A stretch of DNA of 50,793 bases from Acidobacteriota bacterium (GCA_024641665.1 JAHECP010000023.1:1-50793); one strand, 5' to 3'; positions 8,679-19,609 are shown, numbered from the stretch's first letter. The notes: generated by a model not told the origin, from the letters alone. Numbers and translations: made by a program.

Positions 8679-8838
8679 CTGGCGACCTCGGCCGCCGGAG
8701 GCGGCCGGTGGTGTGCCCGCGATCGCGTGAGCGAGACGCGCCGCCATCGATGGCGCGGGTCCAAAGCGCGTTTTGCTCACGCGATCGTGGGGACACCCGG
8801 CGCAGCCCGACCTGCGGTCGGGCCGCCAGGGTCGCCAG
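8679..8838 (+). repeat. Cloverleaf-like palindromic element, copy A
   Basis: Bounded by the perfect inverted repeat CTGGCGACC (8679-8687) and GGTCGCCAG (8830-8838). Inside are, in order, a hairpin GGCCGCC-GGA-GGCGGCC, a roughly 32-bp imperfect stem (arms beginning GGTGTGCCCGCGATCGCG and ending CGCGATCGTGGGGACACC, with most non-Watson-Crick positions being G-T), and a hairpin CCCGACC-TGC-GGTCGGG. Left flank shares CTTCGTGATCTCCTCATC with copy B and, inverted, with copy C; the right flank (to about 8910) is also shared. No transposase or recombinase is nearby. Confidence 0.8.
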
Positions 8839-8910
8839 TCTCGGTGTGCAGCCTTCGAGGGCTTCGCGCTCTTCGTGGTTGACGTACGTGGACCGCGAAG
8901 AACGCGTGAC

Positions 8911-10242
8911 TCACGCGTCGATGCGGTGCTCCCGGAGCTTCCGCCAGAGCGTGGTGCGGCTCATGCCGAGCGTGACCGCCGCGCGGCTCTGGTTCCAGCG
9001 GCACCGCTCGAGCGCGCCGACCAGCCGGGCCCGCTCGTCCTCGGCGGCCGCCGGCCCCCGCAGCGCGCCCGGCCGCGAGGCCACCGTCAGGGTGGCGGGC
9101 AGATCGCCTTCGGTGATGAGCTCGCCCGAAGCCACGTTGACCGCGCGCTCGATGGCGTTCTCGAGCTCGCGCACGTTGCCCGGCCAGTGGTACGCGGTCA
9201 TGAGCGCGACGGCGCCCGGGGTGACGCCGCGCACGTTCCGGCGCAGCCGCGCGGCGATGCGCCGGACGAAATGGTCGGCGAGCGTGGGCACGTCCTCGGG
9301 CCGCTCCCGGAGCGGCGGAATCCGGACGCCGACCACGTTGATCCGGTAGAAGAAGTCCTCGCGGAAGCGCCCGGCCGCCACCTCGTCCTCGAGCGCGCGG
9401 TGCGTGGCCACGACGAGCCGGACGTCCACGCGGCGCGTCTCGGTGTCGCCGACCCGCCGCACCTCGCCCCCTTGCAGGAACCGCAGCAGGCGCACCTGCA
9501 TCGAGGCGGGCATCTCGCCCACCTCGTCGAGGAAGAGCACGCCGCCGTGGGCCTCCTCGAGGAGGCCCTTCTTGTCGGCGATCGCGCCGGTGAAGGCGCC
9601 CTTGCGGTGGCCGAACAGCTCGCTCTCGAGGATCGTCTCCGGGATCGCGCCGCAGTTGATCGGCACGAAGCGGCCGTGCCGGCGCGGGCTCTGCCGGTGC
9701 AGCGCGCGCGCGACCAGCTCCTTGCCCGTGCCGCTCTCGCCGGTGATGAGGACGGTCGAGTCGCTCTGGGCGAGCTGGGCGACGGCCGCGACCACGGCCT
9801 GCATCGCGGGGCTCGTGGCGACGATCTCGTCGGTCTCGTGGACCTGCGCGCGCAGCTGCCGGACCTCGCGGGCGAGGGCGCGGCGCTCGACGGCGCGGCG
9901 GACCGTGATCAGCAGGCGCTCGGGGTCGACCGGCTTGGTCAGGTAGTCGTAGGCGCCCGACTTGATGGCGTCCACCGCGTCGGCGATGGTGCCGAACGCC
10001 GTCACGAGCACCACCTCGATCTCCGGGTCGCGGGCCTTGACCGCCCGCAGCAGCGTCGCGCCGTCCGACTCGCCGTCCATGCGCACGTCGGTCAGCACGA
10101 CGTCCACCGGGCCCGATCGCAGCGCCGCCAGCGCGTCGGACGCGCCGGCCGCCTCGCGCACGGCGTAGCCCTCGTGCCCCAGCAGGAGCGCCATCGACCG
10201 CCGCATGTTGACCTGGTCATCGACGAGCAGGATGGTCGCCAT
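8911..10242 (-). CDS. NtrC-family sigma-54-dependent response regulator
   Basis: 443 residues with all three classic domains. Receiver about 1-120: phospho-acceptor Asp52 (VVLTDVRM), switch Thr81 (VLVTAFG), Lys103 (LTKPVDP). AAA+ domain about 140-375: Walker A GESGTGKE 168-175, sigma-54-contacting GAFTGA 215-220, Walker B GGVLFLDE 233-240, and the WPGNVREL motif near 353. C-terminal Fis-type helix-turn-helix about 405-440 (NQSRAAVTLGMSRTTLWRKL). The protein should bind upstream sites as a phosphorylated oligomer and remodel sigma-54 RNA polymerase. The ATG at 10242 overlaps the 3' end of the histidine kinase gene by 26 nt, so the pair is one operon. The two nearest target candidates are the genes with sigma-54-like promoters at about 3.9 and 8.4 kb. 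Confidence 0.95.
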   Translation of the reverse strand: MATILLVDDQVNMRRSMALLLGHEGYAVREAAGASDALAALRSGPVDVVLTDVRMDGESDGATLLRAVKARDPEIEVVLVTAFGTIADAVDAIKSGAYDYLTKPVDPERLLITVRRAVERRALAREVRQLRAQVHETDEIVATSPAMQAVVAAVAQLAQSDSTVLITGESGTGKELVARALHRQSPRRHGRFVPINCGAIPETILESELFGHRKGAFTGAIADKKGLLEEAHGGVLFLDEVGEMPASMQVRLLRFLQGGEVRRVGDTETRRVDVRLVVATHRALEDEVAAGRFREDFFYRINVVGVRIPPLRERPEDVPTLADHFVRRIAARLRRNVRGVTPGAVALMTAYHWPGNVRELENAIERAVNVASGELITEGDLPATLTVASRPGALRGPAAAEDERARLVGALERCRWNQSRAAVTLGMSRTTLWRKLREHRIDA

Positions 10243-11833
10243 GTGCGTGCACCCTCGCGGGCACCTCCGCCGGCGCCACCGCCGGCAGGCTCACCGTGAA
10301 CCGCGCGCCGCGCGGCGGCGCGTTCTCGACCGTGATCGTCCCCCCGTGGTCGCGGACGATGCGATCGACGACGGCGAGGCCAAGGCCCGTGCCCTGGGCC
10401 TTGGTCGTGTAGAACGGCACGAACACCGCCACCGGATCGGAGACGCCCGGGCCGTCGTCGGTCACGCTGATCTCGACGGCGGAACCGTCGGCGCGGACCG
10501 CCGCCTCGACGTCCACCGCGCGCGTCCTTGCGCCCTCGCCGGGCCCCTCCACCGCGTTGGTGAGCAGGTTCCAGAGCACCTGCCGCATCTGGCTGGGATC
10601 GGCCAGCACCGGCGGGAGCCCCGGCCCGAGGTGGACCCGCACGTCCACCTCCGCCGGCACTTTCGCGTCCCGCCGGAAGAGCACGACCGTGCCGTCGATG
10701 AGCTCCCCGACGTCGCAGGCGACCGCCGCGCGCGCCGGCGGGCGCGCGAAGAGCAGGAACTCGCGCAGGATGCCGTCGAGCCGGTCGGCCTCCTCGGTGA
10801 CGATGTCGAGCAGCCGCGGATCGGCGCCGGCGCCGGGCCGCCGCAGCACGGTGATGGAGTTGACGATGGCGCCGAGCGGGTTGCGGATCTCGTGCGCGAT
10901 GTTCGCGGCGATGCGGCCGAGGTCGGCGAGCCGCGCGGCCTGCGCCATCTGCTCCTGCATCTCCTTGCGATCCGTGATGTCGTGCGCGATGCACTGCATC
11001 CCGGCCGCCGCCCCGGCCCCGTCGCGCAGCGGCACGTTGGTCTGCGAGAACCAGCGGAACCGCACGCCGTCGGCGTGCATCAGCCGGAACTCGAGCGCCC
11101 GCACGACCTCCCCGCCCAGCATGCGCGCCAGCGCGTAGGCCACCGGCTCCCGGTCGGCCTCGTGCACCAGCGTCAGGACGGTCAGGCCCGACCCGTTCAG
11201 CACGCGCGGCGGATAGCCCAGCAGCCGCTCGAGCGCGGGGTTGGCGTACAGGATCCGCCCCTCGCCGTCGGTGAGGTAGATGAGATCCTCGGCGTTCTCC
11301 ACCAGACCGCGGAACTTCCGCTCCGACGCCTGGAGATCCAGGTAGAGCCGCGCGTTGGCGACGGCCAGCCCGATCTGGGACGCCATCGACGTCAGCAGCT
11401 GCACGTCCTCTTCCGAGAACTCGCGCTCGCTGCGCGTGTGGACGTTGAGCGTGCCGTAGATCCGGAGGTTCGACTTGAGCGGAATCGACGCGAAGCCCCG
11501 CAGGTCTTCCGCCCGCGCGGCCATGCGCGTGAGTCGCGGGTCGTCCTTGAGGTTCCGCACGACGATCGGCGAGCCCTCGAGCGCCACGCGCCCCGAGAGC
11601 CCCTCGCCGAGCTTCAGGTGATCGAAGTCCAGCCAGGCCGCGGCGGAGAGCCCGCGGTGGACGACCAGGCTCAGCTCGCCGCGCGCCTCGTCCAGCAGGT
11701 AGACGCTGCCGGCCTCGGTCTCGACGACCTCGAGCACCTTCGCCAGCGCGTAGTCGAGCATCTCGTGCAGGCTCGAGAAGTGCCCGATGGCCAGCGCGAC
11801 CGAGTTGATCGCCGCGAGGGGGTTGGTGCGCAT
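10217..11833 (-). CDS. Soluble sensor histidine kinase (GAF-PAS-HisKA-HATPase)
   Basis: 538 residues, no signal peptide or membrane segment, so a cytoplasmic sensor. GAF domain about 15-165 (EAGSVYLLDE, GFASIPLKSN); PAS about 170-290 (ENAEDLIYLTDGEGRILYANPA, ending HDITDRKEMQEQ); HisKA with phospho-accepting His314 (NIAHEIRNPLGA); HATPase with N box NLLTNAVE (422-429), G1 DDGPGV (459-464), F box FVPFYTTK and G2 GTGLGLAVV. It overlaps the NtrC-type regulator by 26 nt and is its obvious phosphodonor, an NtrB/NtrC-like arrangement. The GAF and PAS domains imply a small-molecule or redox signal, not identifiable here. The ribosome-binding site is weak; the ATG at 11833 is chosen because the GAF domain starts soon after it. 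Confidence 0.93.
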   Translation of the reverse strand: MRTNPLAAINSVALAIGHFSSLHEMLDYALAKVLEVVETEAGSVYLLDEARGELSLVVHRGLSAAAWLDFDHLKLGEGLSGRVALEGSPIVVRNLKDDPRLTRMAARAEDLRGFASIPLKSNLRIYGTLNVHTRSEREFSEEDVQLLTSMASQIGLAVANARLYLDLQASERKFRGLVENAEDLIYLTDGEGRILYANPALERLLGYPPRVLNGSGLTVLTLVHEADREPVAYALARMLGGEVVRALEFRLMHADGVRFRWFSQTNVPLRDGAGAAAGMQCIAHDITDRKEMQEQMAQAARLADLGRIAANIAHEIRNPLGAIVNSITVLRRPGAGADPRLLDIVTEEADRLDGILREFLLFARPPARAAVACDVGELIDGTVVLFRRDAKVPAEVDVRVHLGPGLPPVLADPSQMRQVLWNLLTNAVEGPGEGARTRAVDVEAAVRADGSAVEISVTDDGPGVSDPVAVFVPFYTTKAQGTGLGLAVVDRIVRDHGGTITVENAPPRGARFTVSLPAVAPAEVPARVHAHGDHPARR

Positions 11834-12194
11834 CGCACACCCGACGGCCGGCGGCTCCGCCCGGTATCGAGCCCCGGCCTATCCGACGATTCTCGCTTTG
11901 GGGGGAAAGCCCGTGACCCAGCCGAGCTGGACCACACGCGGCGGATTATAGCCGATCGACGACGAGTGTCCAGGAGTGGCGCCGGACGGGTTCGTGGCAA
12001 CGCGATTCGCAGAGTCCCGGTTCCGGGATCCGACCGTCCCCCGGCGAACACCGGGGCGAGGGCCGAAGGCCGGAGATCGAGGAACAACTGACTGCGCCGG
12101 CACGAGTTAGGCGAACCGGAAGACGGCTTGCATGGGGCCGCCGGGGGGGACGCGCCCTATGTGACGTCGGACCGACGGAACTCCGGAGGGAGAC
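11834..12194. other. Divergent intergenic region between histidine kinase and permease
   Basis: Holds the leaders of the kinase (-) and ADOP permease (+) genes. A GGAGGGAG ribosome-binding site lies just before the permease ATG. I saw no convincing promoter hexamers, no repeat and no gene. Confidence 0.4.
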
Positions 12195-14633
12195 ATGGAC
12201 ACCCTCGCCCGCGACCTGCGCTTCGCCTGGTCGCTCCTCCTGAAACGCCCCGCGGCCACCGCCGTGGCCGTCATCTCGCTCGCGCTCGGCATCGGGGCCA
12301 ACGTGGCCGTCTTCAGCTTCGCCAACGCGTTGCTGTACCGTCCGCTGCCCGTCGCCCATCCCGACTCGCTGGTCCGCATCTTCACGACGGACGCCAAGGG
12401 CTCCGACCTCGGGCACTCGTCGTACGCGGACTATCTGGAGATCAGGGATCGCGACGCGGCGTTCGACGGCGTCGCCGCGTACTTCTACTTTCCAATGGGG
12501 TTCAGCGTGAACGGCGCGCCCGAGGTGGTTCTGGGGCAGCTCGTCAGCGCCAACTACTTCGAGGTGATGGGCGTCAGGCCGTCGCTCGGCCGCGCGTTCA
12601 GGCCCGAGGAGGACCGGCGGCCCGAGGGCGACGCCGTGGCCGTCGTGAGCCACCGCCTCTGGGTGCGGCGGTTCGCGTCGGACCCCGGCGTGATCGGCAC
12701 GAAGGTCCTGATCAACAGCCATCCCTTCACGGTGATCGGCGTCGCCCCGAAGGGGTTCACGGCCCCGAACGTGACCATGGCGCCCGACGTGTGGGTGCCC
12801 GTGACCACGGTGCGCCAGACGATGCCCTACCCCATTTCGCTCGAGGACCGGTACGACACGTGGCTGCTGCTGGCCGGGCGCCTGAAGAACGGGCAGAGCC
12901 TCGCCACCGCGCAGGCGGCCACCGACTCGGTGGCGGCGGCGCTCGCGCGGGAGTTCCCCGATTCGAACCGGGACCGGCGGTACCGGCTGATCGAAGCGAA
13001 CCGCGCGCGCATCGGCCTGAAGGGCACCACCGACGGGACGGAACGGATGGCGTGGATTCTCTTCGCCGTGGTGGGGATCGTGCTGCTCGTGGCCTGCCTG
13101 AACGTCGCCAACCTGAACCTCGCCTCGGCGATCGACCGCCGGAGGGAGATCGGCCTGCGCCGGGCGCTTGGCGCGCCGGGCGGGCGGCTGCTGCGGCAGC
13201 TGCTGACCGAGAGCGGGCTGGTCGCCGTCGTCGCGACCGGGTGTGGCCTGCTCGTCGCGATCTGGACGATCGACGCCCTGCTCGCGCTCCAGTCCACCAT
13301 CGTGGAGTTCCCCCTCGAGCTCGACACGCGGATCGACTGGCGCACGGCGGCGTTCGCCGCGCTGCTCGCGATCGGCACCGTCCTGGTGTCCGGCCTGGCG
13401 CCGGCGTGGCAGGCGCTTCGGCAGAGCCGGCACGCCGCCGCCAGGGAAGCCGGCCCGCTCGTCGGCAAGGCACGCGGCGTCGTCCGCGTGCAGGGCGCCC
13501 TGGTCGTGGCCCAGGTGGCGCTGTCGTTCGTGCTCCTGGTCTCGGCGGGCCTGTTCCTGCGCAGCCTCACCAACGCGCTGGCGATCGATCCCGGCTTCGA
13601 CACCGACCGCGGCGTGATCGTCCCCGTCGATCTGGGCTTCGGTTCGTACACCGAGGCCACGGGACGTCCCTTCATGCGACGGATCGTCGACGAGGTCGAG
13701 ACGCTGCCCGGCGTCGAGTCGGCGTCGCTGGCGCTCGACCTGCCGCTCGGGCAGATGCACATGCACGGCTACTTCGAGACCGACGGTCTGGAGAAGGGGG
13801 TGTCCCTGCGAGCGGACGCGGTCGGCCCGCGGTACTTCGAGACCCTGGGCATTCCCATCGTCAGCGGCCGGGCCATCGACGAACGGGATCGGGAAGGGAC
13901 GACGGGAGCGGCCGTGGTCAACCAGACGCTGGCGCGTCGGTTCTGGTCCGGCCAGGATCCGATCGGGCGGACCTTCCGATCGTACGGCACGACGTGGACC
14001 ATCGTCGGCGTGGCGCGCGACGGCAAGTACGACAGCCTGGACGAGAACCCGCAGGCGTTCTTCTGGGTGTCGCTGTTCCAGGCCCCCTGGCTGCCCCGCG
14101 TGAACCTCCTCGTCCGCACGCGTGCGGCCCCCGAGGCGATGCTGCCGCCGATCATGCACGTCGTGCGGACGCTGGACCCCAATCTTCCCATTCAGCGGGC
14201 CATGACGACCGAGACGTTCTTCCAGACCGCCGTCGGGAACACGGCCGGGCCCGGGCGGATCCTGGCCGTGCTCGGGCTGCTGGCGCTCGTGCTGGCCGCC
14301 GTGGGCACCTACGGACTCATGTCCTTCGTGGCGACGCGGCGCCAACACGAGTTCGGGGTGCGCCTCGCGCTCGGCGCCGACGCCGGACGGCTGTCGAGAC
14401 TGGTGCTGGCGAGCGGGCTCCGGCTCGGCGTTGCGGGCGGCGCCGTCGGTCTGGTGCTGTCAGGGCTGGTGTCCCGGCTGGTCGGCAGCTTCCTGTTCCA
14501 GGTGAGTCCGCTCGATCCGGCGGTGCTCGCGGGCGTCACCGCCATCATGATCACCGCGACCGTCGCGGCCTGCTACTTCCCCGCCCGGGCGGCGGGCCGC
14601 GTCGATCCCGTGGTCACGCTGCGCGCCGAGTAG
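12195..14633 (+). CDS. ADOP-type orphan ABC permease (duplicated MacB/FtsX domains)
   Basis: 812 residues. Starts MDTLARDLRFAWSLLLKRP, then a first membrane helix (VAVISLALGIGANVAVFSFA), a MacB-like periplasmic domain (about 50-250), three membrane helices (AWILFAVVGIVLLVACLNVAN and following, with the RRREIGLRRALGAPGGRLLRQ signature of FtsX domains), a fourth helix, a second periplasmic domain (about 460-680) and a second FtsX domain (GLMSFVATRRQHEFGVRLALGADAGR) ending at the C-terminus. This is the layout of acidobacterial duplicated orphan permeases. No ATP-binding partner is next to it. By analogy with MacB it may help move substrates or lipoproteins from the inner membrane outward, but the role of these orphans is unproven. 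The start is supported by GGAGGGAG. Confidence 0.92.
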   Translation: MDTLARDLRFAWSLLLKRPAATAVAVISLALGIGANVAVFSFANALLYRPLPVAHPDSLVRIFTTDAKGSDLGHSSYADYLEIRDRDAAFDGVAAYFYFPMGFSVNGAPEVVLGQLVSANYFEVMGVRPSLGRAFRPEEDRRPEGDAVAVVSHRLWVRRFASDPGVIGTKVLINSHPFTVIGVAPKGFTAPNVTMAPDVWVPVTTVRQTMPYPISLEDRYDTWLLLAGRLKNGQSLATAQAATDSVAAALAREFPDSNRDRRYRLIEANRARIGLKGTTDGTERMAWILFAVVGIVLLVACLNVANLNLASAIDRRREIGLRRALGAPGGRLLRQLLTESGLVAVVATGCGLLVAIWTIDALLALQSTIVEFPLELDTRIDWRTAAFAALLAIGTVLVSGLAPAWQALRQSRHAAAREAGPLVGKARGVVRVQGALVVAQVALSFVLLVSAGLFLRSLTNALAIDPGFDTDRGVIVPVDLGFGSYTEATGRPFMRRIVDEVETLPGVESASLALDLPLGQMHMHGYFETDGLEKGVSLRADAVGPRYFETLGIPIVSGRAIDERDREGTTGAAVVNQTLARRFWSGQDPIGRTFRSYGTTWTIVGVARDGKYDSLDENPQAFFWVSLFQAPWLPRVNLLVRTRAAPEAMLPPIMHVVRTLDPNLPIQRAMTTETFFQTAVGNTAGPGRILAVLGLLALVLAAVGTYGLMSFVATRRQHEFGVRLALGADAGRLSRLVLASGLRLGVAGGAVGLVLSGLVSRLVGSFLFQVSPLDPAVLAGVTAIMITATVAACYFPARAAGRVDPVVTLRAE

Positions 14634-14635
14634 AC

Positions 14636-14727
14636 AAAAAAACGGGGCACCACCCGAAGGTGATGCCCCGTCGGCCGAACTTGGCGACCTGGCTCCCCAG
14701 CAACTCACGGCTCCCTGCCGTAAATAT
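14636..14727 (-). ncRNA. Candidate small RNA or structured 3' UTR ending in the strong terminator
   Basis: Minus-strand stretch with hairpins ACGGC-AGGGA-GCCGT and CTGG-GGAG-CCAG, then the terminator hairpin and its T7. The dense run of short stems ending in a textbook terminator, with no ORF, is what a small RNA gene or processed 3' UTR looks like. No known RNA family was recognised and no dedicated promoter was found. Confidence 0.28.
14642..14671 (-). terminator. Strong intrinsic terminator for minus-strand transcription
   Basis: ACGGGGCA pairs with TGCCCCGT, with an inner CACC/GGTG extension and a CGAA-type tetraloop; on the minus strand it is followed directly by seven T. Its distance from the DGQHR stop (about 300 nt) implies either a long 3' UTR or a separate small transcript. 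On the plus strand it follows the permease stop but lacks a U-tract. Confidence 0.82.
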
Positions 14728-14849
14728 TCAGGCCACCGCGCCTTCCTTTAGCAACGGCCGTGCCGCCGCAAAGTGGCCGAAAAATGAAGGCTGCGTGCCG
14801 CGAGAGCCGACGACTTCGTAACGGGAATTACACTCTTGCACGATCTTCA

Positions 14850-14939
14850 CGTGGGGCTCCGCCCCACACCCCGGCTCGGTCGCTTGCGGGGGCCCCTCCA
14901 CCCCGCGCCGCTCCCTCGCGGGCCGCGCCGTGCGCGGCC
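14850..14939 (+). repeat. GC-rich dispersed repeat, copy 1
   Basis: Begins CGTGGGGCTCCGCCCCACAC (itself a hairpin GTGGGGC/GCCCCAC), continues CCCCGGCTCGGTCGCTTGCG and ends GCCGCTCCCTCGCGGGCCGC. Near-identical copies are at 50149-50238 (+) and 35494-35587 (-). Intergenic in every case. Confidence 0.8.
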
Positions 14940-14940
14940 T

Positions 14941-14961
14941 GGCCGGCCGCCTCGGCCGGCC
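14941..14961 (-). terminator. Hairpin beyond the DGQHR gene
   Basis: Perfect GGCCGGCC/GGCCGGCC arms with a 5-nt loop, 5 nt after the stop codon; no U-tract. Possibly a 3'-end stabiliser ahead of the true terminator at 14642-14671. Confidence 0.4.
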
Positions 14962-14966
14962 TCCTC

Positions 14967-16097
14967 TTAGACGGCCGCGCCTTCCGGGTACTGCAGAGCC
15001 AGGCGCAGCTCCTTGGTCAGCTGATCCACGGTCGTGCCCTTCCACGCGCCGTCGCTCTCGAACCGGAGGTCGCCAATCCGGCGGCCCCACGGCGCGATGA
15101 CGCGCCCGATCGCACGGAAGTCGCTGCGCTCCACGTGCTCCTGGTCGAGCCGGCGGACGACGTCCGGCGTCACGCGGATGAAGGCCCGCAGGGCAGTGGC
15201 CGTCTTGATGCTGTACTTCCGGCCGTTCCAGGCTCCGCCGAAGACGAGCGCCACCTGCTTGAAGTAGTTCACGAAGAAGCGCTTCGCGTCCTCGCGGAAC
15301 GCGTCGCCCTTGCGCCCGCCGCCGAACGCTTCGCCCCCGAGCAGCTTCTTCAGCTCCTGGGCCAGCGGCGCCTGCGCCACGCGGCCCGCGCCGACGCCGA
15401 GCAGCTTGACGTCGCCGTAGAGCGGCGAGTCCTCGCGGTCGTTGAGCACGCGCACGACGTCGTGGGCCGCCGCCAGGTTCTCGTCCGCGTAGAGCTGCCG
15501 GCCCGAGAGCGACACCAGGTGCGACGCGTTGAGGCGCGTGTGCTTGGCGTTGATCGTCACGAACATCTGGACGACGTGGTCCTCGGGCAGCCGGTCGAAG
15601 ATGACGGCAGGGACCGTGAAGTCCTCGTCCCCGAACCGCTCGATGTCGGCGTGCATGGCGAGCAGCCGGTGCTGGCCGTCGATGGCCCGCAGGATGCCCT
15701 CCCGCTCGGGCACCTTCAGTGTGCCGATGGGCACGTCGCCGTCGACCGACTCGAAGCGCAGGGGCTCGTCGCAGGAGATGATGACCGCGCCGGGAATCGA
15801 CGGCAGGTCGCGCGCCTGCCGGCATTGCTCGTAATACTGGACGAGTTCGTCGATTTTTCGCCGGATGATCTGGCGCTGGTACGCCTTCTCGTTGGCCGCG
15901 ATCCGACGCTCGAGCAGGTCCCAGTTCACCTTCGAGGCGCTGCCGCGGCCCTTGCCGCCCCGGACCGGCGGGTGGCTCTGCTCGCCGTAGCTGAGCACCT
16001 CGAAACGGACGAGCTTGTCGATGTCTCTCGCCGTCAGGGAAGCCTGATAGAATTGCACGCCGAATTGCTTCATTCGAATCGCGGCGACGCTGATCAT
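14967..16097 (-). CDS. DGQHR-domain protein (DndB/DpdB-like), orphan
   Basis: 376 residues, cytoplasmic, with the family-defining DGQHR at 140-144 in RAIDGQHRLLAM, followed by the FVTINAKHTRLN segment typical of the family. N-terminal VQFYQASLTARDIDKLVRF resembles the start of other DGQHR proteins. The family includes DndB, the regulator of phosphorothioate DNA modification, and DpdB of 7-deazaguanine DNA systems; many members stand alone and are uncharacterised. No dnd, dpd or other modification or defence gene lies within this window, so I assign no pathway. It diverges from an M14 peptidase gene, with overlapping promoters. The first ATG (16097) is preferred because AGGGGAT precedes it; an ATG eight codons later has no ribosome-binding site. 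Confidence 0.85.
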   Translation of the reverse strand: MISVAAIRMKQFGVQFYQASLTARDIDKLVRFEVLSYGEQSHPPVRGGKGRGSASKVNWDLLERRIAANEKAYQRQIIRRKIDELVQYYEQCRQARDLPSIPGAVIISCDEPLRFESVDGDVPIGTLKVPEREGILRAIDGQHRLLAMHADIERFGDEDFTVPAVIFDRLPEDHVVQMFVTINAKHTRLNASHLVSLSGRQLYADENLAAAHDVVRVLNDREDSPLYGDVKLLGVGAGRVAQAPLAQELKKLLGGEAFGGGRKGDAFREDAKRFFVNYFKQVALVFGGAWNGRKYSIKTATALRAFIRVTPDVVRRLDQEHVERSDFRAIGRVIAPWGRRIGDLRFESDGAWKGTTVDQLTKELRLALQYPEGAAV

Positions 16098-16128
16098 GGT
16101 CGTGGGATCCCCTTGGTCCTGACTCCGC

Positions 16129-16157
16129 TTGTCAGTTGCGACGCGATTTTATATTGT
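16129..16157 (+). promoter_or_regulatory. Sigma-70-type promoter of the second M14 peptidase gene
   Basis: TTGTCA (16129-16134), 17-nt spacer, TATTGT (16152-16157). It shares two bases of its -10 box with the opposing promoter, so the two promoters probably cannot be occupied at once. Confidence 0.52.
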
Positions 16158-16176
16158 CTGGCCCCCAGAATCTCAA
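16148..16176 (-). promoter_or_regulatory. Sigma-70-type promoter of the DGQHR gene
   Basis: Minus strand TTGAGA (16176-16171), 17-nt spacer, TATAAA (16153-16148). Good match and optimal spacing. The -10 box overlaps that of the divergent promoter. Confidence 0.62.
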
Positions 16177-16270
16177 GGCATTTCGGCCGGGGGTGACCCC
16201 GTCGGGCCACCCGCACGGCGCGCGGCGAGACGTCAACCGGAACCGCCTGAATGGCAAGGAGTTACGCGTA

Positions 16271-19063
<2,793 letters not shown>

Positions 19064-19392
19064 GCCAGGGGTCAGCAGTCAGCGGTCAGCGGTCAGCGGT
19101 CAGGGGTCAGGAAGAGCGTTCTGCGACACTGCCACCGCGTGGCCGGGTGACGGCGTGACAGAGGCTCTCCTGACCACTGACCCCTGACCACTGACCCCTG
19201 ACCACTGATCTCGGCCACGTCGCCGACAAATGTCGGCGGCCGGACCGAATCCAGGTATCGGATGGCGTGGCGTGACGCCCCGCCCGGGGCGAATCGCTAC
19301 AAGGCAAGAAGCGGCCTCTGTGGCTCCCGTCCGGGGCGCGGCGGCCGTTTCCGTCCGCCGGACGCCCGGCCGCGTGGCCGTGCGGCCAACGG
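19064..19392. other. Intergenic region with heptamer hairpin
   Basis: The first half is the heptamer-armed hairpin H1 (19069-19210). The rest (19211-19392) is GC-rich with a GCCCCGCCCGGGGC palindrome near 19280; no gene was recognised there. Confidence 0.6.
19069..19210. repeat. Heptamer-armed hairpin H1
   Basis: Left arm: six tandem heptamers of the type (C/G)GGTCAG (19069-19110). Right arm: CTGACC(A/C) repeated about six times (19170-19210). The arms are mutually complementary, enclosing GAAGAGC...GCTCTC and a core reading TTCTGCGACACTGCCACC and GCGTGACAGAG. The same core, in the opposite orientation, is in H2 (35300-35430) and, in part, in H3 and H4. Confidence 0.85.
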
Positions 19393-19584
19393 CTAGACGA
19401 GGTGTTCCAACCCCACCGCGAGCACGGTCAGGATTGAAATGGCCGCACCTGCGGCCATCAGGAACAACGTCAGCAGACTGACCAGGTCCAGCAGATCCGC
19501 TTCCGGGTGCCCCTGATGGTGCGCCAGCAGGTGGCCGAGAAGCGAGCGCCGATCCCACGGGTCATCCCATGGCGCAGGTGTCAT
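19393..19584 (-). CDS. Small single-pass membrane protein
   Basis: 63 residues: a polar N-terminus (MTPAPWDDPWDRRSLLGHLL, HHQGHPEAD) followed by one hydrophobic helix (LVSLLTLFLMAAGAAISILTV) and a short tail (GLEHLV). No family recognised. The ATG at 19584 has AGGAG 7 nt upstream. A sigma-54-like element (19610-19626) lies just upstream, giving a leader of only about 15 nt; an in-frame ATG further up lies inside that element and is therefore rejected as the start. Gene reality is supported by the coincidence of good ribosome-binding site, promoter and membrane helix, but not by homology. Confidence 0.55.
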   Translation of the reverse strand: MTPAPWDDPWDRRSLLGHLLAHHQGHPEADLLDLVSLLTLFLMAAGAAISILTVLAVGLEHLV

Positions 19585-19609
19585 GATTTGCTCCTGTGCC
19601 AAGAGGATG

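Larger units (their letters stand above)
8264..8910. other. Intergenic region: promoter of the M14 gene plus a large repeat element
   Basis: The left third (8264-8460) holds the leader, sigma-54-like promoter and palindrome of the M14 peptidase gene. From about 8460 rightwards it is a copy of a dispersed repeat, with CACGAAGG-type motifs around a cloverleaf-like core (8679-8838). No gene was recognised. Confidence 0.7.
14634..14966. other. Convergent intergenic region with terminators, a possible small RNA and a dispersed repeat
   Basis: From left to right: an intrinsic terminator facing the minus strand, a cluster of small hairpins (candidate small RNA), a short open stretch (14728-14850, minus) that I do not accept as a gene, a copy of a GC-rich dispersed repeat (about 14850-14939), and a hairpin 6 nt beyond the DGQHR gene stop. 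Confidence 0.6.

Noticed and set aside
8679-8838. Cloverleaf-like element as a tRNA or integron attC site
   Set aside because: It is twice the tRNA length, has no CCA or T-loop motif, no integrase nearby and no cassette structure.
12006-12022. TGGCAACGCGATTCGC before the permease gene as a sigma-54 promoter
   Set aside because: The spacing between GG and GC is off by one and TTGC is absent.
14728-14850. Short open stretch on the minus strand (about 40 codons, ending KEGAVA)
   Set aside because: Possible GTG start but no ribosome-binding site; the similar end to the DGQHR protein (PEGAAV) is too short to prove a duplicated gene end.
16113-16128. TGGTCCT-GACT-CCGCT as a sigma-54 promoter for the second M14 gene
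   Set aside because: Spacing GG-N10-GC fits but TTGC and the -24 box do not; the sigma-70 hexamers nearby are better.
19069-19210. Heptamer arrays as a CRISPR array
   Set aside because: Units are 7 nt without spacers, arms are inverted copies, and no cas genes exist.
19230-19481. Plus-strand frame overlapping the small membrane protein gene
   Set aside because: Arg/Pro-rich, no ribosome-binding site, no domain; the opposite strand has a promoter, ribosome-binding site and membrane helix.
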